From contig DASSKA010000050.1 in NCBI GenBank assembly GCA_035690905.1, positions 1 to 11,837 of the forward strand: a DNA stretch of 11,837 bases, read 5' to 3'. A program made the translations under genes and the position numbers. This DNA comes from DASSKA01 sp035690905. GTDB lineage: Bacteria > Actinomycetota > Actinomycetes > Propionibacteriales > Nocardioidaceae. The notes beneath the pieces were generated by a model that searched no databases, was not told the origin of the DNA, and was given only the letters and a program-made list of their open reading frames with translations. Position 1 is the first letter of the stretch. Every line of letters starts with the position of its first letter. This document shows, piece after piece, positions 1-6,528 of the stretch.

Positions 1-332
1 TGGTCGTGCTGGGCCGGGTCGACGACGTGGTCGTCTCCGGAGGGGTGAAGGTACCTGCCACGGCGGTGGCCGCCCGGCTGCGTGCGCATCCGCGCCTCGC
101 GGCCGCCGAGGTGACCGGCGTCGCCGACGACGAGTGGGGTCAGCGGGTGGTGGCCGTCGTGGTGGTCGCCGACCCCGCGGCCGCCCCGACCCGGGAGGAG
201 CTGCGCGACTTCGTCTCGGCGGTGCACCCGCGCGCCTGGGCGCCGCGCGACGTCGTGGTGGTCGGGGAGATTCCCCTGCTGGGCAACGGGAAAGTCGACC
301 GAACCGCGCTCGAGCGGATCGCCGCCCGATGA
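1..332 (+). CDS. menE: o-Succinylbenzoate-CoA ligase (MenE), C-terminal fragment cut by the window edge
   Basis: Only the last ~110 residues are present; the reading frame enters at base 3. The fragment is the small C-terminal domain of an ANL-superfamily adenylating enzyme. It opens with the hinge motif GRVDDVVVSGGVKV (A8-like), continues through the mixed alpha/beta lid, and ends with the A10 motif PLLGNGKVDR, whose lysine is the adenylation-catalytic residue in this family. Family chemistry is ATP-dependent conversion of o-succinylbenzoate to its CoA thioester in the cytoplasm. The domain alone cannot fix the substrate. The MenE call rests on the ATGA overlap (329-332) with menC and the menD gene that follows, which place it in the menaquinone pathway. 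Another acyl-CoA ligase is the main alternative. No promoter is visible because the 5' part lies outside the window. Confidence 0.85.
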   Translation, partial: VVLGRVDDVVVSGGVKVPATAVAARLRAHPRLAAAEVTGVADDEWGQRVVAVVVVADPAAAPTREELRDFVSAVHPRAWAPRDVVVVGEIPLLGNGKVDRTALERIAAR

Positions 333-1282
333 GGGTGTACTCGATCCCGATGCGGACCCGGTTCCGCGGGATCACCGTGCGGGAGGGGGTGCTGGTGCGC
401 GGCCCGGCCGGCTGGGGGGAGTTCAGCCCGTTCCTGGAGTACGACGCGACGGTCGCCCGGCCCTGGCTGGCCGCGGCCCGGGAGGCCGCCGAGGAGGGCT
501 GGCCGGAGCCGCTGCGGGACCGGGTGCCGGTGAACGTGACGGTCCCGGCGGTCGGCCCCGACCAGGCGGCCGCCGTGGTCCGCGCCAGCGGCGGCTGCCG
601 GACCGCGAAGGTGAAGGTGGCCGAGCCGGGCCAGTCCCGGGCCGAGGAGCAGGCCCGGCTGGAAGCGGTCCGCGACGCGCTCGGTCCGGACGGCCGGATC
701 CGGGTCGACGCGAACGGGCTGTGGGACGTCGACGAGGCGGTCACCGCCATCGGCCTGCTGGACCGGGCGGCCGGCGGGCTGGAGTACGTCGAGCAGCCGT
801 GCGCCAGCGTGGAGGACCTCGCCTCGGTGCGCCGGAAGGTCGGGGTTCCGGTCGCCGCCGACGAGTCGATCCGCCGCGCCGAGGACCCCTACCGGGTCCG
901 TGACCTCCAGGCGGCGGACGTGGCGGTGCTCAAGGTGCAGCCGCTGGGCGGGGTGCGGGCCTGCCTGCGGATCGCCGAGGACATCGGGCTGCCGGTGGTG
1001 GTCTCCTCGGCCCTCGAGACCTCGGTGGGCATCGCCGCCGGGGTGGCGCTGGCCGCTGCGCTGCCGGAGCTGCCGCACGCCTGCGGGCTCGCGACGGTCC
1101 AGCTGCTCACCGGCGACGTGACCTCGGCCCCGCTGCTGCCCCGCGACGGCACCCTGTCCGTCGTACGTCCGGAGGTGGACGAGGGGCTGCTCGCCCGCTG
1201 GGCTGCCGACCCCGCCCGGGGCGCGGCGTGGGAGGAGCGGCTGGCCGCGGTGGCCGCTCTCGGGCAGGATCGGTCCTCGTGA
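329..1282 (+). CDS. menC: o-Succinylbenzoate synthase (MenC), enolase superfamily
   Basis: 317 aa, in the size range of actinobacterial MenC. It dehydrates SHCHC to o-succinylbenzoate, the aromatising step of menaquinone head-group synthesis. The enolase-superfamily active site is complete: KVK at K94/K96 (acid/base lysines), metal ligands D127 (RVDANG), E155 (YVEQP) and D178 (AADES), and the opposite-face lysine K202 (VLKVQP). An N-terminal capping domain (about 1-70) precedes the barrel. The ATG at 329 overlaps the menE stop as ATGA, implying translational coupling; a longer upstream frame exists but would run through menE. The end overlaps the menD GTG. Related enolases such as N-acylamino-acid racemases share the motifs, but the menE/menD flanks make OSB synthase very likely. 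Confidence 0.95.
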   Translation: MRVYSIPMRTRFRGITVREGVLVRGPAGWGEFSPFLEYDATVARPWLAAAREAAEEGWPEPLRDRVPVNVTVPAVGPDQAAAVVRASGGCRTAKVKVAEPGQSRAEEQARLEAVRDALGPDGRIRVDANGLWDVDEAVTAIGLLDRAAGGLEYVEQPCASVEDLASVRRKVGVPVAADESIRRAEDPYRVRDLQAADVAVLKVQPLGGVRACLRIAEDIGLPVVVSSALETSVGIAAGVALAAALPELPHACGLATVQLLTGDVTSAPLLPRDGTLSVVRPEVDEGLLARWAADPARGAAWEERLAAVAALGQDRSS

Positions 1283-2949
1283 CCCCGGCCAACGCCTCGA
1301 CCGCCCTTGCGGCCACGCTCGTCGACGAGCTGCACCGCCACGGCGTGACCGACCTGGTGCTCGCGCCCGGCTCCCGGTCTGCCCCGCTGGCGTTCGCCGC
1401 CGCCGAGTCCCGGCTGCGGCTGCACACCCGCATCGACGAGCGGTCGGCGGGGTTCCTCGCGCTCGGCCTCGCCAAGACGTCGCGCCGGCCGGTCGCGGTG
1501 GTGACCACCTCCGGCACGGCGGCCGCGAACCTGCATCCGGCCGTCCTGGAGGCCTCGCACGCCGGGGTGCCGCTGCTGGTGCTGACCGCCGACCGGCCCG
1601 CCCGGCTGCGCGGCACCGGCGCCAACCAGACCACCGACCAGGTCCGGCTGTACGGCGCGGCGGTGCGCCTGTTCGCCGACGTCCCGGCCGGCCACCCGGG
1701 GGCCGACGAGGGCCGGCAGGTAGTGGGCTGGCGGTCGCTGACGTCCCGGGCGTACGCCGCGGCGACGGGCTCGCCGCCGGGACCGGTGCACCTCAACGTG
1801 CAGCTCGAGGAGCCCCTGGTCCCCGATGCCGCGGACGGCTGGGCGAGCGAGCTCGGCGGCCGCCCTCAGCAGGCGCCCTGGACCCGGGCCGAGCCCCGTG
1901 GCCCCCGGCGGCAGTCCCTCCGGCTGGACCCCAGCAGCCGGCGCACCGTGGTGGTCGCCGGCGACGACGCCGGCCCGCCGGCCCGGGTGCTGGCAGAGGA
2001 GGCGGCGCTGCCGCTGCTCGCCGAGCCGAGCAGCGGGTCGCGCACCGGCGAGAACGCGATCCGCACCTACCGGCTGCTGCTCGGCGACCCGTCGCTGGCG
2101 GACCGGATCGAGCAGGTCGTGGTCTTCGGCCACCCGACACTGTCCCGGCCGGTGAGCCGGCTGCTGTCCCGTGGCGACGTCGAGGTGGTGGCCGTGCCCG
2201 GCCGGGTCGGCTGGACCGACCCCGGCCACGCGGTCGGCCGGGTCGCCGACGGCGTCGAGGTGTCCGGCCCGGGCCCGGCCGACTGGCTGGTCGAGTGGAA
2301 GGCCCGCGACGAGGAGGTGGGCAAGCGGCTCGACGCGCTCCTCGACGGCTGGGCCCCGCTCGCCCCGCAGCACGTCGCCGCAGAGGTCGCCGCCTCGCTG
2401 CCCGCGCACGGGCTGCTGTTCGTGGGTTCCTCGAACCCGGTCCGCGACCTGGACCTGATGGTGCCGCGCTACCCGGTCGGGGAGCACCGGATGGTGATCG
2501 CGAACCGCGGCCTGGCCGGCATCGACGGGTCGGTGTCCACCGCGGTCGGCGCGGCCGTCGGCCGCGACAGTGCGCGGTCCCTCGCCCTGCTGGGCGACGT
2601 CACGTTCCTGCACGACACCAACGGGCTGCTGCTCGGGCCCGACGAGGTGCGTCCGGACCTGACGATCGTGGTCGTCAACGACGACGGCGGGTCGATCTTC
2701 GCCCTGCTCGAGCAGGGCGCCCCGTCGTACTCCCACCGCTTCGAGACCCTCTTCGGCACGCCGCACCACGCCGACCTGGCCGCGCTCTGCCGGGCCAGCG
2801 GAACCCCGCACCGCCGGGTCCACGACCGCGACGCGCTGCGGGCGGCGCTGGCCGAGCCGGCCGGGGGCATCGAGGTGGTGGAGGCCGTCGTACGACGCGA
2901 CGACCGGCGCGACCTGGACGCCGCGGTCCGCGCCCTCGCCACGCCCTGA
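1279..2949 (+). CDS. menD: SEPHCHC synthase (MenD), thiamine-diphosphate enzyme
   Basis: 556 aa, normal for MenD. It joins 2-oxoglutarate (after decarboxylation on ThDP) to isochorismate, giving SEPHCHC, the first committed step to menaquinone. The N-terminal PYR domain shows APGSRSAPL (29-37) and the cofactor-activating glutamate E54 in IDERSAGF, followed by TSGTAAANLHPAVLEA and LTADRPARLRGTGANQTTDQ. The C-terminal PP domain shows GDVTFLHDTNGLL from about residue 439 (Mg/diphosphate site, D440) and VVVNDDGGSIF. I start at GTG 1279, which overlaps the menC stop (GTGA), with a weak GGGCAGGA-like SD just upstream; an earlier ATG at 1228 lies inside menC and adds non-conserved residues. It is the last gene of the menE-menC-menD run. 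The next gene starts 49 bp later and appears to have its own promoter. Confidence 0.95.
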   Translation: MTPANASTALAATLVDELHRHGVTDLVLAPGSRSAPLAFAAAESRLRLHTRIDERSAGFLALGLAKTSRRPVAVVTTSGTAAANLHPAVLEASHAGVPLLVLTADRPARLRGTGANQTTDQVRLYGAAVRLFADVPAGHPGADEGRQVVGWRSLTSRAYAAATGSPPGPVHLNVQLEEPLVPDAADGWASELGGRPQQAPWTRAEPRGPRRQSLRLDPSSRRTVVVAGDDAGPPARVLAEEAALPLLAEPSSGSRTGENAIRTYRLLLGDPSLADRIEQVVVFGHPTLSRPVSRLLSRGDVEVVAVPGRVGWTDPGHAVGRVADGVEVSGPGPADWLVEWKARDEEVGKRLDALLDGWAPLAPQHVAAEVAASLPAHGLLFVGSSNPVRDLDLMVPRYPVGEHRMVIANRGLAGIDGSVSTAVGAAVGRDSARSLALLGDVTFLHDTNGLLLGPDEVRPDLTIVVVNDDGGSIFALLEQGAPSYSHRFETLFGTPHHADLAALCRASGTPHRRVHDRDALRAALAEPAGGIEVVEAVVRRDDRRDLDAAVRALATP

Positions 2950-2986
2950 GCGCAAGATCGATCAAGCGGGAGCGGCCGACAGGGAC

Positions 2987-2992
2987 CATGAT
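2987..2992 (+). promoter_or_regulatory. Possible leaderless -10 element (CATGAT) for the AraC/DinB gene
   Basis: CATGAT keeps the A2 and T6 of the actinobacterial TANNNT -10 and lies exactly 6 nt before the ATG at 2999. No Shine-Dalgarno sequence sits at normal spacing. The transcript would therefore start at or next to the start codon. No convincing -35 is visible. It is supported mainly by the same arrangement at other genes in this window. Confidence 0.35.
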
Positions 2993-2998
2993 CGTTGC

Positions 2999-3931
2999 AT
3001 GAGCGTCACCGTGCCCGGCAGCACCGCAGCCGACCACTTCGCCGCGTTCGTGAGCGTCCTCGCCGACGCGCTCGACGACCACGACGTGACCGGCGAGGCG
3101 CTCGCAGCGCGGCTGTACCTGTCCCGGTTCCACCTCGACCGGATCGTCTCCTCGGTGGCCGGAGAGCCGCCGTCGCGGTTCCGGCGCCGGATCCTGCTCG
3201 AGCGCGCGGCGTACCGGTTGCTCACCACCCGGCGCAGCATCCTCGACGTCGCCGTGGAGGCAGGCTACGGCTCGCACGAGGCGTTCACCCGCGCGTTCAC
3301 CAAGGCGTACGGCGCGGGGCCGAGCACCTGGCGCAGCAGGCCGACCCGGATCCAGATCGACGCCCCCAGCGACGTGCACTTCCACCCACCCGGCAGCCTG
3401 CGGCTGCCCGCCGAGACGAAGGTGACCTCCATGGACCTGCTCATCAAGATGGTCGAGCACCACATCTGGCTGACAGGCGAGATGATCGCGTGCGCCGAGC
3501 GGCTCACCGACGAGCAGCTCGACGCGCCCATCGAGCTGTCGGTCGACGAGGACCAGCAGACCATCCGCTCGCTGCTGTCGAGGCTGGTCGGCCAGATGGG
3601 CATGTGGAACGCCGCGATCGCCAACCGGGAGTACGACTGGTCGGTGGAGGAGCACGAGTCGATCGCCTCGATGCGCCGCCGGCTCGCGGACGAGGGGCCG
3701 GCGTACCTCGCCCAGGTCCGCGAGGTGGCCGAGCAGGGCCGCCTCGACGACACCTTCGTCGACGCGCTGTGCGAGCCCGCGGAGGTCTTCACCTACGGCG
3801 GGATGATCGCGCACGTGCTCACCTTCGCCGCCCACCGGCGCACCCTCGTCGCGCTCGCGCTCGACGCCACCGGCGTGAAGGACCTCGGCTGGGGCGACCC
3901 GATGCGCTGGGTCGCCGAACCGTCCGGCTGA
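2999..3931 (+). CDS. AraC-type HTH regulator fused to a DinB-like domain
   Basis: 310 aa in two parts. Residues ~12-112 form an AraC/XylS DNA-binding domain with two helix-turn-helices: LAARLYLSRFHLDRIVSSVAG, then LLTTRRSILDVAVEAGYGSHEAFTRAFTKAYGAGPSTWR, the classic second-HTH signature including GY.S...F.RAF...G..P. Residues ~145-300 look like a DinB/YfiT-type four-helix bundle: MDLLIKMVEHHIWLTGEMI supplies candidate metal histidines H154/H155, and AHVLTFAAHRRTLV supplies H272/H279, the usual late His pair followed by HR. DinB-like domains bind divalent metal and many are thiol transferases; here the domain may be a sensor. The effector is unknown. It follows menD by 49 bp on the same strand but appears to have its own start signal, so membership in the men operon is uncertain. 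The exact DinB subfamily cannot be fixed by eye. Confidence 0.8.
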   Translation: MSVTVPGSTAADHFAAFVSVLADALDDHDVTGEALAARLYLSRFHLDRIVSSVAGEPPSRFRRRILLERAAYRLLTTRRSILDVAVEAGYGSHEAFTRAFTKAYGAGPSTWRSRPTRIQIDAPSDVHFHPPGSLRLPAETKVTSMDLLIKMVEHHIWLTGEMIACAERLTDEQLDAPIELSVDEDQQTIRSLLSRLVGQMGMWNAAIANREYDWSVEEHESIASMRRRLADEGPAYLAQVREVAEQGRLDDTFVDALCEPAEVFTYGGMIAHVLTFAAHRRTLVALALDATGVKDLGWGDPMRWVAEPSG

Positions 3932-3941
3932 CGGACCCGCC

Positions 3942-3959
3942 GGCCGGCCCGGGCCGGCC
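3942..3959 (+). terminator. 18-bp perfect GC palindrome after the AraC/DinB gene; possible terminator
   Basis: GGCCGGCCCGGGCCGGCC is a perfect palindrome lying 10 nt past the TGA at 3929-3931 and 27 nt before the next start codon. It could fold as a GC stem (with a minimal loop in RNA) or cruciform. No U tract follows, as is common in high-GC actinobacteria, so intrinsic termination is a guess. It could also simply reflect very GC-rich intergenic sequence. Confidence 0.35.
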
Positions 3960-3974
3960 CCCGCCGCGCCGGGG

Positions 3975-3980
3975 TTGAAT
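3975..3980 (+). promoter_or_regulatory. Possible leaderless -10 element (TTGAAT) for the antiporter gene
   Basis: TTGAAT lies 6 nt before the GTG at 3987. It keeps T1 and T6 of TANNNT but not A2, so it is the weakest of the set. No SD is visible. If real, it argues against the alternative TTG start at 3975, which would sit inside the -10. Confidence 0.28.
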
Positions 3981-3986
3981 GGGACG

Positions 3987-5858
3987 GTGCATCTCGCCCT
4001 GATGCTGGCCGTTGTCGTCGCCGCCGTGGTCGCGGTCGCCGGCGTGTCCCGGCGGCTCAGCCTGCCCGAGCCGGTGGTCCTGGTCGCGGTGGGCGCCTCG
4101 GCGTCGTTCCTGCCGTTCGTCCCGGAGATCCGCCTCACCACCGGCGTGGTGCTGGTGGGCTTCCTGCCGCCGCTGCTGTACTCCGCGGCCCTGCAGACGT
4201 CGCTGGTCGACTTCAACGCCAACCGCCGGTCCATCCTGCTGCTGTCCATCGGGCTCGTCGTGTTCACCGCGGTCGGGGTCGGTCTGGCGGTGCACCAGGT
4301 GATCCCGGGCCTCGACTGGCCCGCCGCGTTCGCGCTCGGTGCGGTCGTCGCGCCGCCGGACGCGGTCGCGGCCACCGCGATCGCCCGGCGGATCGGGCTG
4401 CCTCGCCGGCTGGTGACCATCCTCGAGGGAGAGTCGCTGCTCAACGACGCCACCGCGCTGGTCGCGCTGCGCACCGCGGTGCTGGCGGCGGCCGGCGCGG
4501 TGACGGCGCTGGACGTGGGTGTGGACTTCCTGCTGGCCGCGGGTGGCGGCGTGGTGGCCGGCGTGCTGACCTACCTGGTCATCGGCTGGGTGCGCAAGCA
4601 GTTCGTCGACCCGGTCCTGGACACCAGCGTCTCGTTCATCACCCCGTTCCTGGCCTACCTCGCCGCGGAGGCGCTGCACGGCTCGGGTGTGCTCGCAGTG
4701 GTGGTCGCCGGGCTGTTTCTCGGGCACCGGGCCCCGGTGCTCCAGACCGCCTCTTCGCGGATCGCCGAGCGGCTGAACTGGCGGACCATCGCGTTCCTGC
4801 TGGAGAGCTCGGTCTTCCTGCTGATCGGGCTGCAGGCCAGGTGGATCCTCCAAGGAGTGGTGACCAGCGGCGTCTCGCTGCGCGTGGTGGTGGTCTCCTG
4901 CCTGGTCACTTTGGTCGCGGTGATCGTGCTGCGCATGGCCTGGGTGTTCGGCGTGCGCGGCCTGCTGAGCGCCTCGAGGTCGGAGACGACGCGGCCGCCC
5001 TGGACCTACACCGCGGTGCTGGGCTGGGCCGGCATGCGAGGCGTGGTGACGCTCGCCGCCGCGTTCGCGATCCCCGTGGCGTTCCCGCAGCGCAGCCTGC
5101 TCGTCCTCATCGCGCTGGTGGTCACCGCCGGCACGCTGTTCCTGCAGGGCCTGACCCTGCCCTGGGTGGTGCGCAGGCTGCGGGTGCCGGCACCGGACCC
5201 GCGCGAGGATGCGCTGGCCCGTGCCGCGCTCTTCCAGAAGGCGAGCGCAGCCGGCCTCGACGCGCTCCACGACAGCGACGAGGCCGACCCGCACGACGTG
5301 CTGGAGGCGCTGCGCCGGCGAGCCGAGGAACGCGACTTCGCGGCGTGGGAGCGGCTGGGCAACGACGACCCGGACGGCGAGACACCCAGCGAGGCCTACG
5401 CCCGCCGGCGTCTGGAGATGCTGGAGGCCGAGCGCCGCAAGGTGCTCGAGGTCCGCGGCACCGGGAACCTGCCCAGCGACGTGGTCGAGGACGTGCTCGC
5501 CGCGCTCGACGTCGAGGAGTCCATGCTGGACGCCGGCAGCCGTCGCCGGGAGCGGCTGCGGCAGGCCCAGAGGACACCGGTGAAGGGCCCGGCCCGGGCC
5601 GCCCCGTGCAGCCATCTCGCGGCGGCCGACGGTCAGGTCGCTCCCAACGTCGAGGGCGTCTGCGAGGACTGCGTGGTGGAGGGCACCACCTGGGTGCACC
5701 TGCGGTACTGCCTGGCCTGCGGCCACGTCGGCTGCTGCGACAGCTCACCGCGCCGGCACGCCACCGCCCACTTCCACGAGACCGACCACCCCGTGATGCA
5801 GTCCGCGGAGCCGGACGAGACCTGGCGGTGGTGCTACGTCGACCACCGAGTCGGTTGA
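3987..5858 (+). CDS. CPA1-family Na+/H+ antiporter with C-terminal UBP-type zinc finger
   Basis: About 623 aa. Residues ~1-400 are a polytopic membrane domain (roughly 11-12 hydrophobic segments) of the monovalent cation:proton antiporter-1 family. Diagnostic stretches are VAPPDAVAATAIARRIGLP (D125), LEGESLLNDATALV (E149, N153, D154; the ND pair typical of CPA1) and GWAGMRGVVTLAAAFAIP with its conserved arginine. A charged cytoplasmic linker (~405-535) with Glu/Arg-rich helices follows. The last ~85 residues form a UBP-type zinc finger: C541-x-H543, C559-x2-C562, C575-x2-C578-G-H580, C583/C584, H591, H595, H597 and H601. Such fingers bind the free C-terminal Gly-Gly of ubiquitin in eukaryotes; the bacterial ligand is unknown. 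Predicted role: Na+ (or K+)/H+ exchange for pH and ion homeostasis at the inner membrane. Start chosen at GTG 3987; TTG 3975 would add four residues. Neither has an SD. Confidence 0.9.
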   Translation: MHLALMLAVVVAAVVAVAGVSRRLSLPEPVVLVAVGASASFLPFVPEIRLTTGVVLVGFLPPLLYSAALQTSLVDFNANRRSILLLSIGLVVFTAVGVGLAVHQVIPGLDWPAAFALGAVVAPPDAVAATAIARRIGLPRRLVTILEGESLLNDATALVALRTAVLAAAGAVTALDVGVDFLLAAGGGVVAGVLTYLVIGWVRKQFVDPVLDTSVSFITPFLAYLAAEALHGSGVLAVVVAGLFLGHRAPVLQTASSRIAERLNWRTIAFLLESSVFLLIGLQARWILQGVVTSGVSLRVVVVSCLVTLVAVIVLRMAWVFGVRGLLSASRSETTRPPWTYTAVLGWAGMRGVVTLAAAFAIPVAFPQRSLLVLIALVVTAGTLFLQGLTLPWVVRRLRVPAPDPREDALARAALFQKASAAGLDALHDSDEADPHDVLEALRRRAEERDFAAWERLGNDDPDGETPSEAYARRRLEMLEAERRKVLEVRGTGNLPSDVVEDVLAALDVEESMLDAGSRRRERLRQAQRTPVKGPARAAPCSHLAAADGQVAPNVEGVCEDCVVEGTTWVHLRYCLACGHVGCCDSSPRRHATAHFHETDHPVMQSAEPDETWRWCYVDHRVG

Positions 5859-5869
5859 CGGTCGCCGGG

Positions 5870-5875
5870 CATCAT
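5870..5875 (+). promoter_or_regulatory. Possible leaderless -10 element (CATCAT) for the MBL-fold gene
   Basis: CATCAT carries A2 and T6 of TANNNT and lies exactly 6 nt before ATG 5882. The gap to the antiporter stop is only 23 bp and contains no SD. A TTGACG at 5855-5860 looks like a -35 but is only 9 nt from this hexamer, too close to pair with it. Read-through from the antiporter gene is the alternative. Confidence 0.33.
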
Positions 5876-5881
5876 GGCGTC

Positions 5882-6526
5882 ATGAGGATCACCAAGTTCG
5901 GCCATGCCTGTGTCCGCATCGAGTACGACGGGCGGGCGATCGTGCTCGACCCCGGCTCGTTCACCGACCCCGAGTCGGTGGACGGCGCCTCCGCCGTACT
6001 CGTCACCCATGAGCACGCCGACCACTACTCGCCGGACAACCTGCGAGCCGCCGTCGCCCCCGTCTACACGATCGAGGCGGTTGCCGAGCAGATGGACCCC
6101 GAGCTCCGGGAGCGTGTCAACGTCGTGGTGCCCGGACAGCGGCTCGACACGGATGCCGTGCTCCCCGAGGCCACTGCCGTCGGCGAGTGGCACGCGGTGA
6201 TCCACGACGACCTACCTCGGTTCCGCAACAGCGGCTTCGTCCTCGAGATCGACGGCACCACCGTCTACCACCCCGGTGACGCGTTCACCCTGCCCGACCG
6301 CCCGGTCGACGTACTCCTGCTGCCCGTCAGCGGACCCTGGAACAAGCTCGCCGAGGTGGTCGACTTCGCTCGCGGGGTCGGTGCGCCCCGCAACCTGGCC
6401 ATCCACGAACTGATCGCCAGCGACATCGGGCTCGGCATCATCGACGCGCGGCTCGAGGCGATGCTCGGCGACCGAGGGCTGGGGTACCAGCGGGTCGCCG
6501 CCGGCCAGGACATGGACCTGTCCTAG
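5882..6526 (+). CDS. MBL-fold metal-dependent hydrolase (UlaG-like group), substrate unknown
   Basis: 214 aa, a compact metallo-beta-lactamase-fold protein. The metal-binding motif HEHADH is at residues 43-48 (H43, H45, D47, H48), preceded by the first-strand signature KFGHACVRIEYDG and LDPGSF. Later ligands are probably the His/Asp of YHPGD and the His of AIHELI. The short length, GHAC opening and HPGD motif fit the UlaG/YtnP-like hydrolase group rather than glyoxalase II or RNase J. There is no signal peptide, so it is cytoplasmic. The ATG at 5882 gives the natural N-terminus. It lies 23 bp after the antiporter gene and converges on menF, sharing CTAG at 6523-6526. Nothing nearby identifies its substrate, and a menaquinone role is not supported by any motif. 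Confidence 0.85.
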   Translation: MRITKFGHACVRIEYDGRAIVLDPGSFTDPESVDGASAVLVTHEHADHYSPDNLRAAVAPVYTIEAVAEQMDPELRERVNVVVPGQRLDTDAVLPEATAVGEWHAVIHDDLPRFRNSGFVLEIDGTTVYHPGDAFTLPDRPVDVLLLPVSGPWNKLAEVVDFARGVGAPRNLAIHELIASDIGLGIIDARLEAMLGDRGLGYQRVAAGQDMDLS

Positions 6527-6528
6527 GA
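6519..6528. other. Palindrome GTCCTAGGAC holding both convergent stop codons
   Basis: The hydrolase gene stops with TAG at 6524-6526 and menF stops with TAG read from 6525 to 6523, so the two genes overlap by 4 bp inside one CTAG at the centre of a perfect 10-bp palindrome. No hairpin terminator separates them, so transcripts from either side would run into the opposite gene unless Rho or collision stops them. Confidence 0.9.

Noticed and set aside
889..2955. Very long open frames on the minus strand (also 2675-4474, 3819-5726 and 8450-10309)
   Set aside because: They lie opposite well-identified genes, are rich in Arg/Gly/Pro/His with no recognisable motifs, and arise because stop codons are rare in antisense frames of ~70% GC DNA.
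2988..3002. Four-codon mini-frame ATG ATC GTT GCA TGA overlapping the AraC/DinB start
   Set aside because: The upstream AGGGA is too close to its ATG to serve as an SD, and such tiny frames are common by chance; the same bases are better read as a -10 element.
5855..5860. TTGACG resembling a -35 box
   Set aside because: It overlaps the antiporter stop and has no -10-like hexamer at 16-19 nt; the nearest candidate is only 9 nt away.
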